Part shown: positions 6,930-12,042 of the stretch, piece after piece | How positions within the stretch are numbered: position 1 is the stretch's first letter | How the letters are laid out: each line of letters starts with the position of its first letter | Source: Bacteroidota bacterium | Lineage (GTDB): Bacteria > Bacteroidota > Ignavibacteria > UBA10030 > F1-140-MAGs086 | Direction of reading: 5' to 3' | NCBI GenBank assembly: GCA_005792205.1 | Contig: SXSO01000088.1 | Coordinates: forward strand, 1 to 12,042 | DNA length: 12,042 nucleotides | Notes under the pieces: model-generated | The model's input: only the letters and a program-made list of their open reading frames with translations | Told to the model about the DNA's origin: nothing | The model's database searches: none | Translations under genes and position numbers: made by a program

Positions 6930-7361
6930 TTATGAATTATTTGCAACAAGTTCTCTTTCTGAAAAAAAATATGAAATTTCAATTTTTCCGTTATCAACAG
7001 AATCAGAACCGTGAACAATATTTTCACCTTTGTTATCAGCATAAAGTTTGCGAATAGTTCCATCTTCAGCATCCTTTGGATCAGTTGCTCCAATCAATTT
7101 TCTATAATCAGCAACTGCGTTTTCCTTTTCCAAAGCAATAGGAACGCATGCTCCTGAACTCATAAATTTTATAAGTTCATCAAAAAATGGACGACCTCTA
7201 TGAACTGCATAAAATCCTCCTGCAGTTTCACTAGTGAGACGAATCATCTTCATTCCAAGAATTTTAAATCCCGCTTTTTGAATATGAGAAGTTACTTCAC
7301 CTATTAACTGTTTTCTGACGCAATCTGGTTTTAGAATTGCAAGTGTTCTTTCAATAGCCAT
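6930..7361 (-). CDS. ndk: Nucleoside diphosphate kinase
   Basis: A 143-residue cytoplasmic enzyme that moves the gamma-phosphate of ATP onto other nucleoside diphosphates through a phosphohistidine, keeping NTP and dNTP pools balanced. All landmarks are present: TLAILKPD with the phosphate-contacting Lys11, FYAVHRGRPFF (50-60), GATDPKDAEDGTIRKLYA (91-108), and the active-site segment NIVHGSDS, where His117 is the phosphorylated residue. Length and the FFSERELV ending are typical. The start is ATG at 7361, with an A/T-rich leader and no Shine-Dalgarno sequence. It lies nine bases after the interrupted AlkD-family gene and 25 before namZ. A hairpin with a T run just past the stop codon probably ends part of the transcription here. 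Confidence 0.98.
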   Translation of the reverse strand: MAIERTLAILKPDCVRKQLIGEVTSHIQKAGFKILGMKMIRLTSETAGGFYAVHRGRPFFDELIKFMSSGACVPIALEKENAVADYRKLIGATDPKDAEDGTIRKLYADNKGENIVHGSDSVDNGKIEISYFFSERELVANNS

Positions 7362-7370
7362 ATTTTATTA

Positions 7371-8090
7371 TTAGTTTTTGTTTATTATTAATTTATAGTT
7401 TTTATTTAAATAACTTTTTCTTTTTTCTTCACTAAATTTTTCGATTGCATATCGCAACATTGTGCGAGGCATCTTTTTATAATTTTCTTTTAAAAACTTT
7501 TCCAATAATTTTTCATTTCGTTTTCCAATTTCTCGCAACATCCATCCAACTGCTTTATGAATCAAATCTTGTTTATCATTTAAAAGAATTTTTGCAATGT
7601 TAACTGTATCATCAAATTTTTGATTTCTAATAAAATACAAAGTTGAAACAATTGCAATTCTTCGATCCCACAAACTATTTGAATTTACCATCTCATATAA
7701 AAGCGATTTATCTTTTTCAAAAAGATACTTACCAATAATTTTATAAGCACTTAAGTCAACTAAATCCCAATTATCAATATACTTTCTGTTCTTTAAATAG
7801 AACGAAAAAATTTTATCTTGATTTTCTGTTTTTTTTTGAAAATTAAAAACAAGAATTAAAAGTGCAATCAATCTTTCTTCATGAATTTTTGATTTGAGCA
7901 ATTTTGAAATATCAGTGAAACTAATATTCATATATTTTTTTGCTAGCATTTTCAAATTTGGAGCAGAAACTCAAATCAAAAAAATTTTTTCTCCATATTC
8001 CCCAACTCCAGTTTTAAAAAATCTTTTATAGGTTTCTGCTTTTTTTGCATTTGCAAGTTTTTGCAAATCGTTTTTTAAATGTTGTAACAT
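7371..8090 (-). pseudogene. DNA alkylation repair protein (AlkD-like), interrupted by an in-frame TGA
   Basis: AlkD-like proteins are HEAT-repeat DNA glycosylases that remove alkylated bases without base flipping. Read from ATG at 8090, the gene gives 239 codons, the normal family length, but codon 40 (7973-7971) is TGA. Before the stop, FFKTGVGEYGEKIFLI is the conserved family N-terminus; after it, VSAPNLKMLAKKYMNI continues without loss of register. The TGA falls where the family usually has glycine (FLG-V-x-V-P), so one GGA-to-TGA change explains it. The rest is well preserved: NWDLVDLSA with Trp108 and Asp112 (matching Trp109/Asp113 of Bacillus cereus AlkD), LWDRRIAIVS (Arg143/144) and GWMLREIGKR (Trp183). 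A 194-residue product could start at TTG 7955 but would lack the first helices. A recent pseudogene, a sequencing error or read-through are the options. It lies 18 bases after sucD. Confidence 0.8.
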
Positions 8091-8108
8091 TGATATGATA
8101 AAAATACT

Positions 8109-9044
8109 CTACTTTTTAGTGTTGTTTTTTTTTGAAGATTTTTTCTTTGGTTTCAAAATTTTTTCAATCACATCACCAATCATTGCGGGATTTTCAACAA
8201 TATGGATTCCTGCTTTTTTCATTGCTTGAAATTTTTCTGTTGCAGTTCCCTTTCCTCCTGAAATTATTGCTCCTGCATGTCCCATTCTTCTTCCAGGAGG
8301 AGCAGTTTTTCCAGCAATAAATCCAACAACGGGTTTCTTTACATTTTTCTTAATATATGCTGCGGCTTCTTCCTCTGCATTACCACCAATTTCTCCAATC
8401 ATCACAATTGCTTTTGTATCTTTATCTTCATTGAAAAGTTTTATTGCATCAATAAAATGAGTTCCAATAATTGGATCTCCGCCAATTCCAATACAAGTTG
8501 ATTGACCAATTCCTTTTTGCGTCAGTTGATGAACTGCTTCATAAGTCAATGTTCCACTGCGAGAAATAATTCCAACATTTCCTTTCTTATGAATAAATCC
8601 TGGCATAATTCCAACTTTTGCTTCATCTGGAGTAATAATTCCAGGACAATTTGGTCCAATAAAACGAACTCTAAGTTTCTGTGTATAATCATAAACACGA
8701 ACCATATCACGAGTTGGAATTCCTTCTGTAATACACACAATAAGTTTAATTCCAGCATCTGCTGATTCCATAATTGCATCAGCAGCAAATTGTGCAGGAA
8801 CAAAAATAACAGAAGTGTTTGCTTTTGTTTTTTTTACAGCATCTGAAACTGTATTAAAAATTGGAACCGATTTTTTGAATTTATCTTTTTCGTTTCCTTT
8901 GTAAAGTGTTCCACCTTTTCCAGGAGTAACTCCCGCAACAACATTGGTTCCATATTCAATCATTTGTGATGTGTGAAAAGTTCCTTCTCCACCAGTAATT
9001 CCTTGAACAAGAAGTCGTGTTTTTTTATTTACAAGTATAGACAT
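8109..9044 (-). CDS. sucD: Succinyl-CoA synthetase (succinate-CoA ligase) alpha subunit
   Basis: A 311-residue subunit carrying the CoA-binding domain and the phosphohistidine of the TCA-cycle enzyme that interconverts succinyl-CoA and succinate with ADP/GDP phosphorylation. Visible motifs: QGITGGEGTFHT (14-25) of the Rossmann CoA-binding domain, GPNCPGIITP (130-139), SRSGTLTYE (161-169), IGIGGDPIIGTHF (185-197), GEIGGNAEE (217-225), and APPGRRMGHAGAII (248-261) with the phosphorylated His256. The C-terminus ends in an unusual lysine-rich tail from about residue 298 (KPKKKSSKKNNTKK). The stop is TAG, the only TAG used by a gene here. The ATP-grasp beta subunit SucC is not in the window and must be encoded elsewhere. 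The start is ATG at 9044, 50 bases after gatA, the longest gap of the minus-strand block; it is A/T-rich, with no hairpin or clear promoter. Confidence 0.98.
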   Translation of the reverse strand: MSILVNKKTRLLVQGITGGEGTFHTSQMIEYGTNVVAGVTPGKGGTLYKGNEKDKFKKSVPIFNTVSDAVKKTKANTSVIFVPAQFAADAIMESADAGIKLIVCITEGIPTRDMVRVYDYTQKLRVRFIGPNCPGIITPDEAKVGIMPGFIHKKGNVGIISRSGTLTYEAVHQLTQKGIGQSTCIGIGGDPIIGTHFIDAIKLFNEDKDTKAIVMIGEIGGNAEEEAAAYIKKNVKKPVVGFIAGKTAPPGRRMGHAGAIISGGKGTATEKFQAMKKAGIHIVENPAMIGDVIEKILKPKKKSSKKNNTKK

Positions 9045-9094
9045 AAATTTTTAAATTGAATTTATAAATAGATTTTATTTATTGAGTATTTTTT

Positions 9095-10504
9095 TTATTT
9101 TCTCTCAATGAAATTTGCAACATTTAAAATTGTTTTTTCATCAAAATGTTTTCCTAAAATTTGCATTCCAATTGGAAGTCCAAGTTTATCTTTTCCAATT
9201 GGGATACTTATTCCACAAATTCCTGCAAGATTTGCTGATACAGTGAAAATATCTTGAAGATACATTGTTACAGGATCAGAATTTTTTTCACCAATTTTAA
9301 AAGCAGTTGTAGGTGTTGTTGGAGTGATTATAAAATCAACTTTTCTAAATACATCTACATAATCTTGATAAATTAAACGACGAACTTTTTGTGCTTTACG
9401 ATAATATGCATCATAATATCCAGAAGACAATACATAAGTTCCAATCATAATTCTTCTTTTGACTTCATCTCCAAATCCAACACTACGAGATTTTATATAC
9501 ATATCCAAAAGTGTTTTCACATCGTTTGCTCTATATCCATATCTTGCTCCATCAAATCGTGCGAGATTACTTGATGCTTCTGCCATTGCAATTATCAAAT
9601 AAGTTGGAATTGTATATTCACTATTTGGAAGAGAAATTTCAACAACTTCAACACCGTTTGATTTTAAAATTTCAATTTGAGAAAAAATAGATTCTTTAAT
9701 TTCTGCATTTAATCCATCAGTAAAATATTCTTTTGGAATTCCAACTTTTAAACCTTTGATATTTTTATTGAAATTACTTATATAATTATCAACAATAACA
9801 TTTGCAGATGTTGAATCATTTTCATCAACACCAGAAATAGTTTCCAAAGTTAGTGCAATATCATAAACACTATTGCCACAAATTCCAATTTGATCAAGTG
9901 ATGAACCATAAGCCACAAGTCCATAACGAGAAATTCTTCCATAAGTTGGTTTCAAACCATAAACACCACAAAATGCAGAAGGTTGGCGAACTGAACCTCC
10001 TGTTTCACTTCCCAAAGCAACCGTAGACATATTCGCCGCAACAGCAACTGCACTTCCACCACTTGAACCACCACAAACTCGTGTTTCATCAATTGGGTTT
10101 TTTGTAACTCCAAAGTATGATGTTTCAGTGGAAGAACCCATTGCAAACTCATCAAGATTTGTTGCTCCAATAAAAAGTGCATCTTCTTTTTTCAAACGAG
10201 AAATTGCAGTTGCATCAAAAAGCGATTTAAAGTTTTCCAAAATTTTTGAACCACAAGTCAAGAGATGATTTTGAATTGCAATATTATTTTTAACAGCAAT
10301 AACCATTCCAGCAAGTTTTCCGGCATTCCCATTTTGAATTTTCTTATCAATTGAAATTGCATTTTCAATTGCCTCATTTTCAAAAACATCAATAAATGCG
10401 TTCAAACTTTTTTTATTTTGAATTTGCGTAAGATAGTTTTTTACTATCTCTTCAACTGAAATTTGTTTTGAAGATAATTTTTGTTGAATTTCTTGAAAAG
10501 TCAT
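9095..10504 (-). CDS. gatA: Asp-tRNA(Asn)/Glu-tRNA(Gln) amidotransferase subunit A
   Basis: A 469-residue amidase-signature protein that frees ammonia from glutamine and feeds it to GatB, which amidates Glu-tRNA(Gln) or Asp-tRNA(Asn); GatC completes the complex. The Ser-cisSer-Lys triad is visible: Lys72 in GMVIAVKNN, Ser147 in CGGSSGGSAVAVAA (144-157), and the nucleophile Ser171 in GSETGGSVRQPSAFCGVYG (165-183). The 24- and 99-residue spacings to the nucleophile match those I recall for Staphylococcus aureus GatA (Lys79, Ser154, Ser178). The ending LGLPIGMQILG is typical, and the length is usual. Its ATG at 10504 abuts the tatA stop with no gap. gatB and gatC are not in the window. Its presence suggests indirect charging of tRNA-Gln and/or tRNA-Asn in this organism. 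Confidence 0.98.
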   Translation of the reverse strand: MTFQEIQQKLSSKQISVEEIVKNYLTQIQNKKSLNAFIDVFENEAIENAISIDKKIQNGNAGKLAGMVIAVKNNIAIQNHLLTCGSKILENFKSLFDATAISRLKKEDALFIGATNLDEFAMGSSTETSYFGVTKNPIDETRVCGGSSGGSAVAVAANMSTVALGSETGGSVRQPSAFCGVYGLKPTYGRISRYGLVAYGSSLDQIGICGNSVYDIALTLETISGVDENDSTSANVIVDNYISNFNKNIKGLKVGIPKEYFTDGLNAEIKESIFSQIEILKSNGVEVVEISLPNSEYTIPTYLIIAMAEASSNLARFDGARYGYRANDVKTLLDMYIKSRSVGFGDEVKRRIMIGTYVLSSGYYDAYYRKAQKVRRLIYQDYVDVFRKVDFIITPTTPTTAFKIGEKNSDPVTMYLQDIFTVSANLAGICGISIPIGKDKLGLPIGMQILGKHFDEKTILNVANFIERK

Positions 10505-10705
10505 TTAACTTTTATTTTCATTGTCTTTTTTTGGTTCTTCTTGAGATGGGTTTTCAAGTTCGTTTTGAATTTCTTGTTTTGCTTTTCTAAATTCACGAAT
10601 TCCTTGACCCAATCCTCGTGCAAGTTCGGGAATTTTTTTGGCTCCAAAAAGTACCAAAACAATCAATACAATCAATATGATCTCTATTGTTCCAAAGTTG
10701 CCCAT
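10505..10705 (-). CDS. tatA: Twin-arginine translocase subunit TatA/TatE
   Basis: A 66-residue inner-membrane protein that oligomerises around TatC to pass folded proteins with twin-arginine signal peptides. The layout is canonical: a short N-terminal outside segment, one transmembrane helix (about residues 7-20, IEIILIVLIVLVLF), the hinge FGAKKIPELARGLG (20-33), an amphipathic helix through Gly-Gln-Gly-Ile-Arg-Glu-Phe-Arg-Lys-Ala, and a charged, unstructured Glu/Lys/Asn tail. There is no tatC or tatB in the window. It follows pssA after 26 A/T-rich bases and is directly joined to gatA. The start ATG at 10705 gives the usual very short N-terminus. Confidence 0.96.
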   Translation of the reverse strand: MGNFGTIEIILIVLIVLVLFGAKKIPELARGLGQGIREFRKAKQEIQNELENPSQEEPKKDNENKS

Positions 10706-10731
10706 TGTTATTATTTTTTGTGATTAAAAAA

Positions 10732-11508
10732 TTATTTTTTAAAAATTTCTATTTCAAAATCGTCATCATAGTTTTCATCTGAATAAACATTTTTCATTCG
10801 TTTTACAAATTCAAAAATCCATTTTAAAATTCCAAATAAAAGATAAATTAGAAAAACTGGAAAAATAAAATTCCCTTGTGAAAATATAATTAAAAGCAAA
10901 GAACTCAATACTAAAAAAAATTTTAGTGGATGTTTTTGAATATCTTTTTTCGTAAACTTTGGAAATGCTTCATATATAATAGTGGAAACCATAATAAGAG
11001 AAACCGAAACCGTAAGTACAGCTAATATATATTTTGTATCGATTGATAAAATTGATTGTGTCAAATTGTTATGTAAAATCATCAATAAAAACGAACACAT
11101 AATCGCTGCTTGCGATGGAATTGGAAGCCCAATAAAATATTCTTTATCAAATCCAGTAAGTTGAACATTGAATCTTGCTAATCTAATTCCACCACAAATC
11201 ATTGGAAATGACGAAATAAATTGTCCAAAACCATTCCAATTTTTAAATTCATATTGATAAACCAACACTGAAACTGCAACTCCAAAAGTTACCAAATCAG
11301 AAAGAGAATCAAATTCCACTCCAAACTTGCTTGATGATTTTGTAAGACGAGCCATTATTCCATCAAGTGAATCAAAAATTGCTCCAAACAAAATAAAGTA
11401 AATTGCATAATCAAATTTATTTTCCAATGAATATGTAATTGAAATAAAACCACAAAACATATTCAATGTTGTAAATAAACTTGGAACAACTGATGGTGAA
11501 ATTTTCAT
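10732..11508 (-). CDS. pssA: CDP-diacylglycerol-serine O-phosphatidyltransferase
   Basis: A 258-residue integral membrane enzyme that makes phosphatidylserine from CDP-diacylglycerol and L-serine, the first committed step to phosphatidylethanolamine. The CDP-alcohol phosphatidyltransferase motif D-x2-DG-x2-AR-x8-G-x3-D-x3-D is complete: Asp46, Asp49, Gly50, Ala53, Arg54, Gly63, Asp67, Asp71. The N-terminal SVVPSLFTTLNMFCGFISI (6-24) and GGIRLARFNVQ after the motif are typical of the PssA type rather than PgsA. Several hydrophobic helices follow, and the C-terminus is acidic (Asn-Tyr-Asp-Asp-Asp-Phe-Glu). It lies five bases after psd, whose product decarboxylates its lipid product, so the two steps are made together. 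Confidence 0.97.
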   Translation of the reverse strand: MKISPSVVPSLFTTLNMFCGFISITYSLENKFDYAIYFILFGAIFDSLDGIMARLTKSSSKFGVEFDSLSDLVTFGVAVSVLVYQYEFKNWNGFGQFISSFPMICGGIRLARFNVQLTGFDKEYFIGLPIPSQAAIMCSFLLMILHNNLTQSILSIDTKYILAVLTVSVSLIMVSTIIYEAFPKFTKKDIQKHPLKFFLVLSSLLLIIFSQGNFIFPVFLIYLLFGILKWIFEFVKRMKNVYSDENYDDDFEIEIFKK

Positions 11509-11513
11509 AAAAT

Positions 11514-12042
11514 TTATTTTGAAAATTCTGCTAATACAGTTTCGCCACCAACTACAACATCACCAAGTTTCACCTTTATTTTTGTATTCAACGGAACTAA
11601 AACATCAACTCGTGAACCAAACTTTATCATTCCAAAACGTTTGCCAACAATTGATTCATCTCCAATTTTTAGATTTGCAACAATTCTTCTTGCAACAAAT
11701 CCTGCAATTTGTTTAAAAAAAATTTTTCCATATTTAGAATCAATACCAATCAATGTTCGTTCATTTACATCAGAAGATTTATCCTCAAATGCCACAAGAA
11801 ATTTTCCATCAATATGTTTAAAATATCCAACTTTTCCTGAAATAGGAAATCTATTTACATGCACATTTAAAGGAGACATAAAAACTGAAATTTGAATGGC
11901 TTTAGATTTTAGAAATTCATTTTCTTCAACTTCCTTTATCAAAACAATTTTACCGTCAGCAGGAGAAATAATTGCGTTTTCAATTTGTGGTGTTATACGA
12001 TTTGGATCTCGGAAAAAATTTAAAGTAAAAACCAAAAGAAAA
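11514..12042 (-). CDS. psd: Phosphatidylserine decarboxylase proenzyme, archaeal-type, 5' end outside the window
   Basis: Converts phosphatidylserine to phosphatidylethanolamine using a pyruvoyl group made by self-cleavage of the proenzyme. The frame is open to the window edge; the codons at 12041-12033 (Phe-Leu-Leu) belong to a membrane helix that runs into VFTLNFFRDPNR, so the TTG at 12035 is not a real start. Landmarks: ISPADGK (active-site Asp of the triad), FMSPLNVHVNR (active-site His), IAGFVARRIV, and the cleavage site KFGSRVDVLVP, where cutting between Gly and Ser (codon 11615-11613) would leave the Ser-derived pyruvoyl on the small alpha chain. The short compact form matches the archaeal-type/PSD-A group common in Bacteroidota. 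Probably only 30-50 residues are missing. It is the most upstream visible gene of the minus-strand block; the block's promoter is outside the window. Confidence 0.96.
   Translation of the reverse strand, partial: FLLVFTLNFFRDPNRITPQIENAIISPADGKIVLIKEVEENEFLKSKAIQISVFMSPLNVHVNRFPISGKVGYFKHIDGKFLVAFEDKSSDVNERTLIGIDSKYGKIFFKQIAGFVARRIVANLKIGDESIVGKRFGMIKFGSRVDVLVPLNTKIKVKLGDVVVGGETVLAEFSK

Noticed and set aside
6905..7093. The namZ frame stays open upstream for 63 more codons with its own ATG
   Set aside because: That stretch lies inside ndk, has no family similarity, and would place the signal peptide internally. ATG at 6904 gives a normal signal peptide and usual family length.
7453..7466. 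Small CGCA...TGCG inverted repeat
   Set aside because: Only four pairs, inside the AlkD-family coding frame, with no following T tract; chance is sufficient.
7971..7973. Idea that TGA is read as glycine or tryptophan in this organism
   Set aside because: All other genes reach full length without any internal TGA and use ordinary Gly and Trp codons, and the TPR gene appears to end with TGA at an ATGA overlap. One site is not enough for a recoding claim.
8270..8299. CTCCTG...CAGGAG inverted repeat on the plus strand
   Set aside because: It lies in the codons for the conserved GRRMGHAGA active-site segment of sucD and has no T run, so protein constraint explains it.
8502..8765. Plus-strand open frames opposite sucD, gatA, pssA and psd
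   Set aside because: They mirror well-conserved minus-strand genes, have low-complexity composition and match no family I recognise.
9045..9094. Possible promoter in the 50-base gap between gatA and sucD
   Set aside because: The gap is wholly A/T-rich and I could not find a Bacteroidota -7 TAnnTTTG box with a matching -33 element.

Overview
The window is very AT-rich, with long A and T runs, and is almost wholly coding. The gene content fits a member of the Bacteroidota/Ignavibacteriota/Chlorobiota (FCB) group. It has a NamZ/DUF1343 muramidase, a signal-peptide protein of a type I know mainly from Bacteroidota, an ECF sigma factor with a zinc-finger anti-sigma partner, archaeal-type Psd next to PssA, and start codons that mostly lack a Shine-Dalgarno sequence. 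The assignment rests on gene content and composition only. Outside one gene the standard code holds. I found no RNA gene, CRISPR array, insertion sequence or attachment site, and no non-coding stretch longer than about 50 bases.

Positions 1 to about 110 do not belong with the rest. By hand count they are 64% GC, against 20% for the next 70 bases. They encode, on the minus strand, the C-terminal part of what looks like an iron-siderophore binding protein. That frame and the frame of the following plus-strand TPR gene both break at about 103-113, so this is most likely a chimeric contig end.

Plus strand, about 110-5648: five tightly packed genes. They encode a TPR protein (5' end lost at the junction), an exported protein with a GATase1-like look, an M14 zinc carboxypeptidase-like protein, an ECF sigma factor and its membrane-bound zinc-finger anti-sigma factor. 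Gaps are -4, 0, 20 and 24 bases, so they are probably one transcript with an envelope or stress theme.

Minus strand, 12042 down to 5666: psd (5' end outside the window), pssA, tatA, gatA, sucD, a DNA alkylation repair gene of the AlkD family interrupted by one in-frame TGA, ndk and namZ. Gaps are 0-50 bases. The products cover phosphatidylethanolamine synthesis, Tat export, tRNA-dependent amidation, the TCA cycle, nucleotide balance and peptidoglycan recycling. The two blocks converge with 17 bases between them.

Most of the window is ordinary housekeeping DNA, and I see no convincing new multi-gene system. The points most worth checking are the chimeric left end, the stop codon inside the AlkD-family gene, a terminator-like hairpin inside the signal-peptide codons of namZ, and the poorly characterised exported GATase1-like protein.
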